Source: Flavobacteriales bacterium
Lineage (GTDB): Bacteria > Bacteroidota > Bacteroidia > Flavobacteriales_D > Sanyastnellaceae
Length of the DNA: 38,446 nt
Reading direction: 5' to 3'
Assembly (NCBI GenBank): GCA_020437755.1
Contig: JAGQVX010000020.1
Coordinates: 1 to 38,446 of the forward strand
Numbering within the stretch: the first letter of the stretch is position 1; the number at the start of each line of letters is the position of its first letter. This document shows, piece by piece, positions 26,464 to 35,774 of this stretch. The notes beneath the pieces are model-generated. The model was not told the DNA's origin. It made no database searches and saw nothing but the letters and a program-made list of their open reading frames with translations. Both the position numbers and the translations under genes were made by a program.

Positions 26464-26499
26464 TTCCTAATAATTTAGTCCTTCTAAAAAAATAGTACG

Positions 26500-26529
26500 C
26501 AAAAATATACTTTTTGTTATCTCAGTCAA
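26500..26529 (-). promoter_or_regulatory. Promoter of the DUF2795 gene
   Basis: The minus strand has TTG (26529-26527), 19 bases, then a perfect TATTTTTG (26507-26500). Both elements and the spacing fit the Bacteroidetes consensus. The start would be near 26493, giving a leader of about 30 bases. Confidence 0.65.
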
Positions 26530-26592
26530 TTTCAGAAACTTATATTTCGAAAAAAGTTTCAACATATTGATAATCAGTGTGATAGAAATAGC

Positions 26593-27138
26593 CTATTTTG
26601 GAATCCAGGGAATTTCACGTGCATTTGTCACCTTGGTAAGCAGTCGGGAAAGCACGAAAAGGTAGTCGCTGAGGCGATTTAGGTACTTTAAAACGAGTAT
26701 TTCCACTTCAAATTCATGTGCCATTTCAACTACAAGCCGCTCTGCCCTGCGACAAACACAACGTGCCACATGAGCACTTGAAACTGCCAGGTGTCCTCCG
26801 GGAAGTACAAAATTTCTCATAGGTTCCAATTGTTCTTCCATCTCATCAATGGCCCGTTCCAATCGTAATACGATGTCGTCCGTAATTTCGGGCAAGGTCA
26901 TGCGCGATTTTGAAGCGTCGCTGGCCAGATGACTGCCTATGGTAAACAAACTGTTCTGAATCTCCAAAAGGATTTCCTCAAAAGCCTTCGCAGCTTCATG
27001 ATCCCGAATCATTCCAATCCAAGAGTTCAGTTCGTCTACAGTGCCATAGGCGTGTATGCGGATTTCATCCTTTCCAACTCGTGTTCCACCTATCAATCCG
27101 GTCTTGCCTTCGTCTCCCTTGCGCGTGTAGATCTTCAT
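26593..27138 (-). CDS. PduO-type corrinoid adenosyltransferase
   Basis: The enzyme transfers adenosyl from ATP to cob(I)alamin, making coenzyme B12. The 181-residue product has the family start KIYTRKGDEGKTGLIGG (ATP-binding), then YGTVDELNSWIG near residue 38, CRRAERLV near 135 and YLNRLSDYLFVLSR near 155, all conserved in PduO/MMAB enzymes. The frame is open to 27282, but the extra 48 residues look unrelated and the ATG at 27138 gives the canonical start. It suggests that the organism uses an adenosylcobalamin enzyme such as methylmalonyl-CoA mutase; none is in this window. Confidence 0.93.
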   Translation of the reverse strand: MKIYTRKGDEGKTGLIGGTRVGKDEIRIHAYGTVDELNSWIGMIRDHEAAKAFEEILLEIQNSLFTIGSHLASDASKSRMTLPEITDDIVLRLERAIDEMEEQLEPMRNFVLPGGHLAVSSAHVARCVCRRAERLVVEMAHEFEVEILVLKYLNRLSDYLFVLSRLLTKVTNAREIPWIPK

Positions 27139-27309
27139 GTTTCTGTTGTCTTTCCCGCCAACTAAAAGTCTGGTTTTCGATTCCGAGTATTCCGTCTTGT
27201 GCCCAACCAGGGACCTAAGTTGACGAGGTGGTTTTCCGGCAAAAGTAACAGGATCAGCAGGTGTTCCAACGAAAATGGTCATCTTCGTGCAAACAATCTA
27301 CTTGCACGT

Positions 27310-28044
27310 ATGCCTGTTAACACGCAACTCTCTTTGCTCATCGCCTCCACGTCCAAAGTTCACGGTATGGGGTACCTTGAATATGCAAGGGATATTATTA
27401 TGGATCATTTCAGCCATTCGGCAAATGTGTTATTCATTCCTTTCGCTCGTCCCGATGGGATGTCACACGACGATTATACCGAGGTGGCGCGCTCATTTTT
27501 CAAGTCACTGGGCAAAGGTTTAAGAGGAGCGCATGAGTTTGATACTGCCCATGCGGCGCTCGATTGGTGTGATGGGATTTTCACCGGAGGGGGCAACACA
27601 TTTGTGCTTGTCACGGAATTATATAATCGGGGATATATGGACGCTTTGCCAACCAGAGTAAGAAGCGGATTGCCATACATGGGAACGAGTGCCGGTTCCA
27701 ACGTCACCGGGCTGTCGATGATGACCACCAACGATATGCCGATTATGTATCCTCCATCATTCATCACATTTGGCCTTGTGCCTTTCAATATCAATCCTCA
27801 TTACCTGGATCCTGATCCCGGGAGCACTCACATGGGAGAAACACGCGAAACGCGGATTCGGGAATTCCATGCTTTTAATGCCACGCCGGTTGTTGGTTTG
27901 CGCGAAGGAAGCTGTATCTGGGTCAGAAATGGACAAGCCACACTCACCGGCCAACACCGCATGCGTCTGTTCGAACAGGGTAAGGAAGCACGTGAGGTTG
28001 AGGCGGGTGCTGACCTGAATTTTCTATTTGATAACACACTTTAA
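27310..28044 (+). CDS. pepE: PepE, dipeptidase E (Asp-X dipeptidase, family S51)
   Basis: Cytoplasmic serine peptidase that cleaves dipeptides with N-terminal aspartate. The 244-residue product shows FTGGGNTFVL near residue 91, the nucleophile elbow GTSAGSN with Ser127, and the NPHYLD histidine near 155, the order seen in family S51. Length is slightly above the roughly 230 of enterobacterial PepE. The frame is open to a GTG at 27199, but the ATG at 27310 (PVNTQLSLLIASTSKVHG) gives the usual N terminus. It is divergent from the adenosyltransferase gene. Cyanophycinase belongs to the same family, but the length and GTSAGSN motif favour PepE. Confidence 0.92.
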   Translation: MPVNTQLSLLIASTSKVHGMGYLEYARDIIMDHFSHSANVLFIPFARPDGMSHDDYTEVARSFFKSLGKGLRGAHEFDTAHAALDWCDGIFTGGGNTFVLVTELYNRGYMDALPTRVRSGLPYMGTSAGSNVTGLSMMTTNDMPIMYPPSFITFGLVPFNINPHYLDPDPGSTHMGETRETRIREFHAFNATPVVGLREGSCIWVRNGQATLTGQHRMRLFEQGKEAREVEAGADLNFLFDNTL

Positions 28045-28077
28045 GAGAATTAGCGTGGAGCCTTGCCCGCGAGATGT

Positions 28078-28085
28078 TAATTTTG
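28078..28085 (+). promoter_or_regulatory. Putative -7 box of dCMP deaminase-protease operon
   Basis: TAATTTTG is a perfect TAnnTTTG match and ends 7 bases before the deaminase ATG. There is no well-placed -33 TTG. Confidence 0.4.
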
Positions 28086-28092
28086 TGGTCCT

Positions 28093-28542
28093 ATGACGGA
28101 GGGATTTGTAAAGTACGATGATCCGGTAAAGCAAATGCGCTATGATCGGGCGTACCTAAAAATGGCGGTAGAATGGGCGGAGCTCAGTCACTGTCAGCGA
28201 AAGAAAGTGGGTGCTATTCTGGTGAAAGAAGGAATGATCATTTCCGATGGCTACAATGGCACGCCCAGTGGCTTCCCAAATGAATGTGAAGATTGTGATG
28301 GAGCTACCCATTGGTGCGTGCTGCATGCCGAGGCAAATGCGATTATGAAAGTTGCCAAGAGTCACAATAGTGCCCGCAATTCAACCCTCTATATTACATT
28401 GTCTCCCTGTAAAGATTGCAGTAAACTCATCCATCAGGCCGGCATCAGGCGATTGGTGTACCTGAACGAGTACAAGGATAACTCCGGACTGGACTTTTTA
28501 CGAGAGGCGGGTGTTGAAGTGGTTCGCATGGAGAACCCTTGA
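28093..28542 (+). CDS. dCMP deaminase family protein
   Basis: A zinc-dependent cytidine-type deaminase; the family converts dCMP to dUMP for thymidylate synthesis. The 149-residue protein has the zinc and catalytic motif HAEANAI (His78, Glu80) and PCKDC (Cys106, Cys109). It also has the NGTPSGFPNECED loop typical of deoxycytidylate deaminases and the related ComEB proteins. The next gene, for the processing protease, starts 24 bases later with no obvious promoter, so they likely share a transcript. Confidence 0.92.
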   Translation: MTEGFVKYDDPVKQMRYDRAYLKMAVEWAELSHCQRKKVGAILVKEGMIISDGYNGTPSGFPNECEDCDGATHWCVLHAEANAIMKVAKSHNSARNSTLYITLSPCKDCSKLIHQAGIRRLVYLNEYKDNSGLDFLREAGVEVVRMENP

Positions 28543-28566
28543 GCGCTTGTGTTGTTATACCATTAA

Positions 28567-30222
28567 ATGAGTAGTATGAAATCTTCCGTATTTCAGCCGG
28601 TTATGTTTGCCATCATCTTGGTTCTGGGCGTGTACATCGGCACCAACCTGAACGATGGTCCGTTGGTGGTGTTTGACCATTCCCAAACTCAGGGAGCCAA
28701 TAAGTTGGTGAATGTCATCGAATACATCGATGATTACTATGTGGATGAGGTGAAGAAGGACGAGATCATTGAGCACGCTATTGAGACCGTTTTAGAGGAG
28801 CTAGATCCGCATTCTTACTACATATCGGCCGATGAGTATCGGTCGGTGCATGAACGTATGGAAGGTAATTTTGAGGGAATTGGTGTGGAGTTCATGATTC
28901 AGCGGGATACCCTGATGGTCGTCAGTGCACTGGAAGGCGGACCGTCGTTCCGCGCCGGGATTCAGCCGGGCGACAGAATCGTGAAGGTGGAAGGTGAAGA
29001 GATTTCGGGTGAAGACCTCAACAATGAGCGTGTTATGGAACTACTGAAAGGGGAAGCGGGTTCGGTGGTGCATTTGTCGGTTGAACGCACGGGCAAGTCC
29101 AAATTACTCGAGTATGATCTAACCCGAGAGCCCATACCTATTTATAGTGTAATAGCCGATTTTACCGTTTCGGATGACATTGGCTACGTGAAAATTGTGC
29201 GCTTTGCCCGACATACGTACGAAGAATTCGTAGAAGCGGTTGACGCTCTTCGGGATCAAGGAGCCAGCAAAGTTATACTGGACTTAAGGGGTAACGGCGG
29301 GGGATACCTGGAACCTGCGACACGCATGGTAGAGGAGTTTTTGGAACGCAATGAGTTGATTGTTTATACCAAAGGACGGAAGTCGGGTGAAGAACGCATG
29401 CTCTCATCGCGCAACGGCAAGTACCGCGATATGGATTTGGTGATTCTTATCGATCAGGGGTCGGCATCGGCTAGTGAAGTGGTAGCCGGAGCGTTGCAAG
29501 ATCACGATCGTTCCATTATTGTGGGACGGCGGTCGTTTGGCAAAGGATTGGTGCAAAACGAAAAACCGTTCTCCGACGAGTCGGCTATTCGACTCACAGT
29601 GGCACGGTATTATACGCCTACGGGCAGGTGTATTCAAAAGCCTTACGGCGATGGAATTGAGTATGACGATGACTACGCCCAACGCTATGAAAGCGGGGAA
29701 CTCATGCATCGTGATTCCATTCATGTGGCGGATTCCCTCAAGTACACTACTCCCGGTGGGCGCACGGTGTACGGAGGTGGAGGCATTGTGCCCGATGTGT
29801 TTGTCCCCTTGGACACGTTGGGTTCTTCTGCATATTTGTCAGAAGTAGTGTATTCAGGTGTGGTACGTGAGTTCGGCTTCAATTTCACCGATCAGCATCG
29901 CGAATCCCTTTTGGCGTATGCCGATTTCAAGCAATTCGACAAGGAATTCAGGCTTTCCAATGCCGACATGAAAGCATTTACCGACTTCGCTGTAGACGCT
30001 GGAATTCCCTTTCGCGAAGAGGAGTACAAACACTCTCGGGAAGTATTGGAGATCCGCATCAAAGCGCAGATTGCCAAGAATATTTTTGACGACAATGCCT
30101 ACTACTATGTAGTTCTGGCCGATGATCCGGAGTTTGACAAGGCGCTGGAGGTGATCCGCGATTATAAGCGGTTTTTCGCCGCGGGCCTAACTTTGACCGA
30201 AATGGAAGGACATGCGCAGTAG
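28567..30222 (+). CDS. S41 family C-terminal processing peptidase (CtpA/Prc type)
   Basis: A membrane-anchored periplasmic serine protease that trims C termini. The 551-residue product has one N-terminal hydrophobic segment (about 9-27) and a PDZ domain (about 90-175, SFRAGIQPGDRIVKVEGEE). The S41 core (about 190-400) has the catalytic Ser/Lys dyad at Ser301 (GSASASE) and Lys326 (SFGKGLVQ). The 25-residue spacing matches Escherichia coli Prc (Ser430 and Lys455). The C-terminal 150 residues are helical and less conserved. Bacteroidetes often carry several paralogues, so the specific target cannot be named. Confidence 0.94.
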   Translation: MSSMKSSVFQPVMFAIILVLGVYIGTNLNDGPLVVFDHSQTQGANKLVNVIEYIDDYYVDEVKKDEIIEHAIETVLEELDPHSYYISADEYRSVHERMEGNFEGIGVEFMIQRDTLMVVSALEGGPSFRAGIQPGDRIVKVEGEEISGEDLNNERVMELLKGEAGSVVHLSVERTGKSKLLEYDLTREPIPIYSVIADFTVSDDIGYVKIVRFARHTYEEFVEAVDALRDQGASKVILDLRGNGGGYLEPATRMVEEFLERNELIVYTKGRKSGEERMLSSRNGKYRDMDLVILIDQGSASASEVVAGALQDHDRSIIVGRRSFGKGLVQNEKPFSDESAIRLTVARYYTPTGRCIQKPYGDGIEYDDDYAQRYESGELMHRDSIHVADSLKYTTPGGRTVYGGGGIVPDVFVPLDTLGSSAYLSEVVYSGVVREFGFNFTDQHRESLLAYADFKQFDKEFRLSNADMKAFTDFAVDAGIPFREEEYKHSREVLEIRIKAQIAKNIFDDNAYYYVVLADDPEFDKALEVIRDYKRFFAAGLTLTEMEGHAQ

Positions 30223-30238
30223 GCTTTTTGATTTGAAC

Positions 30239-30246
30239 TATCTTTG
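30239..30246 (+). promoter_or_regulatory. Putative -7 box of sod promoter
   Basis: TATCTTTG is a perfect TAnnTTTG match 37-44 bases before the superoxide dismutase ATG, leaving an A/T-rich leader. No clear -33 TTG is seen. Confidence 0.42.
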
Positions 30247-30282
30247 AAATGAATATTACAATTAACCCTAAAAACCTATTAT

Positions 30283-30891
<609 letters not shown>

Positions 30892-30943
30892 TTGCGAATT
30901 ACACATTTCCTCGATGCCGCTTTGTAATGCGGATTTGAGGCAG

Positions 30944-30970
30944 AAACGGAGGCATTGGCCTCCGTTTTTC
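30944..30970 (+). terminator. Rho-independent terminator after sod
   Basis: The stem AACGGAGGC/GCCTCCGTT (30945-30953 with 30958-30966) around ATTG runs into five T residues. A weaker imperfect hairpin (CCTC...CCGC with GCGG...GAGG, 30909-30940) precedes it. The ispD GTG start follows 14 bases later. Confidence 0.88.
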
Positions 30971-30983
30971 GTATCATTGAATC

Positions 30984-31664
30984 GTGAAAGATGTAGTCAT
31001 TATTGTAGCCGGTGGAGTGGGCGATCGCATGCAAGCCGACATGCCCAAGCAGTTTTTGGAATTGCGGGGATTGCCCGTGATATTCCATACCCTAAAGCGT
31101 TTTGCTGATTACCATGCCGGATTGGAATTCATCGTGGTGATTCATCCGGAGTACATAGAGTTCTTTGAAGAATTATGTAAACGTTACCACTTTGAATTCA
31201 ATGGACAGGTTGTAGCCGGCGGAAGGACGCGTTATGAGTCGGTGCAAAATGGGATTCGTGCCATTCAGGGCGACGTGAGCGTTGTGGCCATTCACGATGC
31301 AGTGCGTCCATTTGTGTCGGGGGAAACACTCGACCGCTGTTTTGGCGGGGCACGGGCGCATGGAACGGCTATTCCTGTTGTGCCGGTGTTTGACTCTCTT
31401 CGTCAATTTGAAGGGATATTCAGTGAACCCGTCAACCGGGAGTTGTATCGCATTGTGCAAACCCCACAGTGTTTTGACGCCAAGTTGATCAAAGACGCTT
31501 ACAATCAGGAATACAGGAAATCGTTTACTGATGATGCCTCAGTAGTGGAGCACATGGATATCCGGCTTCATCTGGTGGAGGGAAATCGATTGAATTTTAA
31601 GCTTACCACTCGCGAAGATATGGAGCTTGCGCAAGCTATATGTGGTGAGGCTTCGTATCTGTGA
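30984..31664 (+). CDS. ispD: IspD, 2-C-methyl-D-erythritol 4-phosphate cytidylyltransferase
   Basis: Forms CDP-methylerythritol from CTP and methylerythritol 4-phosphate in the non-mevalonate isoprenoid pathway. The 226-residue product has the CTP-binding start VAGGVGDRMQADMPKQFL (Gln where many homologues have Gly after RM), GGRTRYESVQNG near residue 75, IHDAVRPFVS near 100 and FTDDASVVE near 180. The start is GTG at 30984; no in-frame ATG precedes the CTP-binding strand. It begins just after the sod terminator. Its 3' end overlaps the convergent CPBP gene by 29 bases. Confidence 0.95.
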   Translation: MKDVVIIVAGGVGDRMQADMPKQFLELRGLPVIFHTLKRFADYHAGLEFIVVIHPEYIEFFEELCKRYHFEFNGQVVAGGRTRYESVQNGIRAIQGDVSVVAIHDAVRPFVSGETLDRCFGGARAHGTAIPVVPVFDSLRQFEGIFSEPVNRELYRIVQTPQCFDAKLIKDAYNQEYRKSFTDDASVVEHMDIRLHLVEGNRLNFKLTTREDMELAQAICGEASYL

Positions 31665-32577
31665 GTACCATTTGCCGAATGGCTGACCATGGACCGGCAC
31701 GACGCATCCATGACAACAAAACGACTACCATTGCCAAAGACAACAGGGCATAAGGCCACGTTGCAACATGCTCTTCCAGACCACCCTCAAGGGGTTCAAG
31801 CGATTGATTCATGTACACGGCAAACACAGCCAAGGCATTGTTGAGAAAGTGCGCCACAATTGCCGACCACAACGATCCGGAATAAACCACCAGATAACCG
31901 AATACAGCTCCTAGCAGCATGCGGGGGATGAAGCCATAAAACTGCATGTGTATGGCACTGAAAATGGCCGCGGAAACCCAAATTCCGACATGGATATTAC
32001 CAAATAGTTTGACACTTTGCGATTGAATAATGCCTCGAAAAGCAACCTCTTCACAAACCGCAGGTATTAACGCAAACAACACCAAATTACTGATCAACAG
32101 CCCCTTGCCTTCACCGCGCATCATGATCAAGGTAAGGTTGTCGGTGAGTTCTTGAAGAGGCTTCAACTGCTCGGCCAGCCAGCTATTTTCCGGTATCATT
32201 TGTTCGTTCCAGGTGATTGTCAACTCCAGTAGGGGCATACTAACCAAAAGCACCAAAGGAGCAAGGAGAATCCAGCGGGAAGGACGCAACATGAAGCCGT
32301 TCACTGACTCAGAGCCAAAGAGCAGCACATATAGGACCGCTGCCCCAAGGAATCCAAATAGCTGATTAATCGACTGAGACAATCGCAGTGATTTGATGTC
32401 AACAGGGGTGAGGCTTTCAAGGTTCATATTCATGACATCGGGCCCCGGCGTGCCGAGAATCCATTCGCTCACAAGGGTTGCCAATCCGGCCGAAATTCCG
32501 GTCATGACGACAAAAGCCACAATAAAGAAAAGCAGTCGGAGAAGGGGAGTCGAAAGAGCTTGAGCTGTGCGATTCAT
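31636..32577 (-). CDS. CPBP family intramembrane metalloprotease
   Basis: A 313-residue inner-membrane protein with about eight hydrophobic segments. The CPBP (Abi/CAAX-like) motifs are present: EEVAFRGIIQS near residue 185, His in AIHMQFYG near 220 and HFLNN near 255; these Glu and His residues form the predicted metal site. Bacterial members are implicated in membrane protein or peptide processing, but most, like this one, have no known substrate. The frame is open to 32619; the ATG at 32577 (MNRTAQ) is preferred because the extra 14 residues run into the divergent dusB promoter. Confidence 0.92.
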   Translation of the reverse strand: MNRTAQALSTPLLRLLFFIVAFVVMTGISAGLATLVSEWILGTPGPDVMNMNLESLTPVDIKSLRLSQSINQLFGFLGAAVLYVLLFGSESVNGFMLRPSRWILLAPLVLLVSMPLLELTITWNEQMIPENSWLAEQLKPLQELTDNLTLIMMRGEGKGLLISNLVLFALIPAVCEEVAFRGIIQSQSVKLFGNIHVGIWVSAAIFSAIHMQFYGFIPRMLLGAVFGYLVVYSGSLWSAIVAHFLNNALAVFAVYMNQSLEPLEGGLEEHVATWPYALLSLAMVVVLLSWMRRAGPWSAIRQMVLTDTKPHHI

Positions 32578-32594
32578 GAAGCGACTCGAATTTG

Positions 32595-32602
32595 TAATTT
32601 TG
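32595..32602 (+). promoter_or_regulatory. Putative -7 box of dusB promoter
   Basis: TAATTTTG is a perfect TAnnTTTG match. The predicted transcript start, near 32609, lies downstream of the ATGs that begin the longest dusB frame, supporting the GTG start at 32630. The bases TAATTTTGCAC also occur before rbfA. Confidence 0.45.
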
Positions 32603-32629
32603 CACTCCAAATATGGCACTTATTCGCAC

Positions 32630-33622
32630 GTGGTAAAAATTGCAAACATAGAACTGCCGGATTTTCCGCTATTGCTCGCTCCAATGGAGGATGTGAGCGA
32701 TCCACCTTTCCGGGCCCTCTGCAAGGAACACGGAGCGGATTTAATGTTTACGGAGTTTATTTCTTCCGAAGGTCTGATCCGTGATGCTGCCAAAAGCGTC
32801 ATGAAGCTAGACATATACGAGGCGGAGAGGCCTGTGGGAATTCAGATTTTTGGGAGTGAGATTGACTCCATGAAGCAAAGCGCGGAAATCATTGAAGCCT
32901 CCAGGCCCGATATTCTGGATATCAACTATGGTTGTCCGGTAAAGAAAGTTGCCTGTAAAGGCGCCGGCGCCGGGATATTGCAGGACATACCCCTGATGGT
33001 GAAAATGACGGCCGAGATCGTGAAAAGCACCAATTTGCCGGTGACAGTGAAGACCCGATTGGGTTGGGACGACAATACCCGCTACATTGTAGACGTGGCC
33101 GAACGGCTGCAGGATGTGGGAATTCAAGCCATATCCATTCACGGACGAACGCGCAAGCAGATGTATAAGGGAGAAGCTGATTGGAGTTTGATTGGCGACG
33201 TGAAGAACAATCCACGGATGAAAATCCCTGTTTTTGGCAATGGCGACATTGACTCACCTGAGAAAGCTGTGGAATACGGCCAGCGCTATGGCGTGGATGG
33301 TGTTATGATTGGAAGGGCGTCGATTGGCAATCCGTGGGTGTTCAGGGAGATTAAGCACTTTATGCGTACAGGACAGCATCTTGAAAAGCCCACGATTGCA
33401 GAGCGGGCGGCAGCCGCCAAACAACATTTGCTGATGTCAGTAAAATGGAAAGGAGAGCGACTGGGAGTAGTGGAAATGCGTCGCCACTATGCGAATTACT
33501 TCAAAGGCATACCCGACTTCAAAGCGCACCGTATGGACCTGGTTACCTTTATGGATGCCCCGGAAATTGTGGCAAAGTTGGACGCGATTGCGGCTGAATT
33601 CGGGGACTATATCGTGACCTGA
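32630..33622 (+). CDS. dusB: DusB-like tRNA-dihydrouridine synthase
   Basis: An FMN-dependent enzyme that reduces uridine to dihydrouridine in tRNA D-loops. The 330-residue product has the TIM-barrel motifs of the Dus family: LAPMEDVSDPPFR near residue 17, INYGCPVKKV near 100 with the catalytic Cys, TVKTRLGWD near 140, IHGRTRKQMYKG near 170 and NGDI and GRASIGNPW near 205-230. The frame opens at 32567, but those first 21 codons include the putative promoter. GTG at 32630 gives the family-typical start VKIANIELPDFPLLLAPM. Confidence 0.93.
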   Translation: MVKIANIELPDFPLLLAPMEDVSDPPFRALCKEHGADLMFTEFISSEGLIRDAAKSVMKLDIYEAERPVGIQIFGSEIDSMKQSAEIIEASRPDILDINYGCPVKKVACKGAGAGILQDIPLMVKMTAEIVKSTNLPVTVKTRLGWDDNTRYIVDVAERLQDVGIQAISIHGRTRKQMYKGEADWSLIGDVKNNPRMKIPVFGNGDIDSPEKAVEYGQRYGVDGVMIGRASIGNPWVFREIKHFMRTGQHLEKPTIAERAAAAKQHLLMSVKWKGERLGVVEMRRHYANYFKGIPDFKAHRMDLVTFMDAPEIVAKLDAIAAEFGDYIVT

Positions 33623-33682
33623 GGTGTCTTCTTTTTTCCGCTAGACATCTGTGAATTACACCTATGCTGTTTATCTAATTGG

Positions 33683-34936
33683 CTAGGCACTTACGAACCG
33701 CTTAACGAGGTAACGCACCAATACGATGGAGAACAAGATTCCCACTGCCATTACCGAGAAGGTAACGTTGAGTAAATCACCCCATTCAACGGCCACCGGG
33801 TAATACGGAATCATGGCTCCTTCGAGTCTGATCAAACCAAATTGTTGCTGCAGGACGCACAAGAGCACTCCCAACCCGATTCCTACCAGGGCTCCAATGA
33901 AATAAATAAAGACACTATCCAGAATGAAAATGCGATTGATTGCGGTGCGGGTGGCACCCATACTTTGGAGAATGAAAATGTCGCGCTTCTTTTCAATTAT
34001 GAGCATGGTAAGAGAGGCCACAATGTTGAAGGCTGCGATGATCAAAATGAACAACAAAATGAGAAAGGTGGCCCATTTTTCGGATGCGTTGGTCTGATAA
34101 ATGATCATGTTCTTATCGTAGCGCGTGTGCACTTCAACTGTCAAACCCAATGTTTGTCTTAAACCATCGGCAACTTCATCGGCATCGGCTTCGGGGCCAA
34201 TACTCACCTCAAACGCGCTGACCTCATGGTCATATCCAAATAAATCTTTGCAGAATCCAATTCCGGCAAGCAGATATTTTACGTCCAGGTCGGCATTCAC
34301 CGAATACACTCCGCCAACCATGATGGGAGCTGAATTGAAGGATTTCTCCTTGTCTTTTTTTAGTTTCTTACCCCGGATAGGAGCGTGAATATGAATTACG
34401 GGATACTCACCTTCTTTAAAACGCAGCCCCAATTCACTTCGGATTCCCCTGCCTACCACACAGTAATTCAAATCTCCTTCCATGAGCCGGAACTCGCCGG
34501 TGTACATCATGGTGTCAATAGTACTCATTTCGGCATAGTTGGGATCTACGCCTTTGATGGTGGCTACAGTGTTTTGGTCGCCATAGTTAATCCATACATC
34601 ACCTTCCACGATTTCTGAAACCATGGCCACTCCGGGAACGTTTTGTATCAGGGTAATATCAATACTGTCGGTATCAATGGTTTTGCCGCTGGCAGGAACA
34701 ATGGTGATTTCTGCATCAAACGAGCTGAAGAGGTCACTTACGAGGTTCTCGATACCGTTGAAAGCGCTCAATACGATGATCATTGCGGCGGTAACAGCGG
34801 CCACAACAAACATCGAGATCATCGAAATGAAATTGATGATGTTTCGTGACTTCCTGGAAAAGAAGTACTTCCGGGCTATAAATGCTGGGATATTCAACGG
34901 AATTCGATCTGAGCTATCATTTGAGGAATCGCTCAA
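33683..34936 (-). CDS. LolC/E-like ABC transporter permease
   Basis: A 417-residue inner-membrane protein with the LolC/LolE layout: FIARKYFFSRKSRNIINFISMISM, a first membrane segment (about 40-60), a large periplasmic domain (about 65-280), three more membrane segments (about 285-310, 330-365 and 380-405), and the FtsX signature ILQSMGATRTAINRIF. The family moves lipoproteins out of the inner membrane with a LolD ATPase, which is not encoded nearby. No ATG is available: an in-frame stop lies just upstream, so the start is TTG at 34936 or, giving the family-typical MNIPAFIARKYFF, TTG at 34897. It is third in an operon after rbfA and the methyltransferase. Confidence 0.9.
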   Translation of the reverse strand: MSDSSNDSSDRIPLNIPAFIARKYFFSRKSRNIINFISMISMFVVAAVTAAMIIVLSAFNGIENLVSDLFSSFDAEITIVPASGKTIDTDSIDITLIQNVPGVAMVSEIVEGDVWINYGDQNTVATIKGVDPNYAEMSTIDTMMYTGEFRLMEGDLNYCVVGRGIRSELGLRFKEGEYPVIHIHAPIRGKKLKKDKEKSFNSAPIMVGGVYSVNADLDVKYLLAGIGFCKDLFGYDHEVSAFEVSIGPEADADEVADGLRQTLGLTVEVHTRYDKNMIIYQTNASEKWATFLILLFILIIAAFNIVASLTMLIIEKKRDIFILQSMGATRTAINRIFILDSVFIYFIGALVGIGLGVLLCVLQQQFGLIRLEGAMIPYYPVAVEWGDLLNVTFSVMAVGILFSIVLVRYLVKRFVSA

Positions 34937-34960
34937 AGATAATCAGCCTTTCCGAATGGA

Positions 34961-35770
34961 CTACTGCTTCCATGCCAACACAATCAACCCTGTGCCCGTG
35001 TCGTGTGCTGAATGGCTGTCCATAAAGTTGAGAACGTAAGCTATGGGGTAAAAGATGAGGTAGTAGAACGGAAGAATAAGGAGAAAAGCTTTTGAAAAAC
35101 TCAACATCTTCATGGGCCATTTCATGGATAGTTTCCAGGATATTTTTCCCGGCGCACCATACTGGTAGTGGCATTTCACCTTGTTGAAACCGGCTGTTTT
35201 AAGCTTTTGCTTGATTTCCTGCATTCCATATCCATCGCGCACATGCTCTTCGATGAATGAAGATGCATCGTCATCATGTACATCGGAACCACCCTGATCG
35301 GAAGGCGTGCTTATGAGCACCATGCCGCCTTTTTTCAAACTGTTGTAATAGTTGGTGAGCACTTGAACATCTTCTTCAATGTGCTCCATAACATCCACAC
35401 ACAAGATGAGGTCGAAGGCATCAGGTTTGCAGAATGTAACCAGATCATCTACTTTGAAAAGCACATTCTCCTTGCCAATGGCGTGAAAGAAATTGTTGCA
35501 ATCAGCTACCTGCTCGTCTTTAACGTCAATTGCCAGAATGCAGCTTTTTTCGCTCCAGCGACTCATATAATAAGTATACTGACCAAATCCGGCGCCGGCA
35601 TCCAGGATATGGGCTTTTTCCGGAGCCGTCTTTCTCCATTTTTTCAATTCGCGATGCACGTGCCAAGCACGCAGCAACAGCAAGTCGAGGAGTTTGTAGA
35701 AGACTTTTCTCAGGGCGGGTGTTTGGTTGAAAAATTCACCCAGAGTGCGTTTTATTGGATCGTAATGCAT
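34961..35770 (-). CDS. Class I SAM-dependent methyltransferase, membrane-associated
   Basis: A 269-residue protein with the Rossmann methyltransferase core: SAM loop ILDAGAGFGQYTYYM near residue 55, acidic motif AIDVKD near 80, LILCVDVMEHIEED near 115 and KKGGMVLISTPSD near 145. A hydrophobic stretch near the C terminus (about 222-245, FLLILPFYYLIFYPIAYVL) suggests membrane attachment, so the substrate may be a lipid or membrane-bound molecule; this is inference. It sits between rbfA, 4 bases upstream, and the LolC/E-like gene, 24 bases downstream, on one strand. Confidence 0.88.
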   Translation of the reverse strand: MHYDPIKRTLGEFFNQTPALRKVFYKLLDLLLLRAWHVHRELKKWRKTAPEKAHILDAGAGFGQYTYYMSRWSEKSCILAIDVKDEQVADCNNFFHAIGKENVLFKVDDLVTFCKPDAFDLILCVDVMEHIEEDVQVLTNYYNSLKKGGMVLISTPSDQGGSDVHDDDASSFIEEHVRDGYGMQEIKQKLKTAGFNKVKCHYQYGAPGKISWKLSMKWPMKMLSFSKAFLLILPFYYLIFYPIAYVLNFMDSHSAHDTGTGLIVLAWKQ

Positions 35771-35774
35771 GCGT

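Noticed and set aside
27139-27282. 48-residue N-terminal extension of the PduO-type enzyme
   Set aside because: The family begins at the KIYTRKGDEGKTG strand, right after the ATG at 27138; the extension has no homologous look.
27199-27309. GTG-initiated N-terminal extension of pepE
   Set aside because: The 37 extra residues are basic and unlike the family; the ATG at 27310 gives the normal start.
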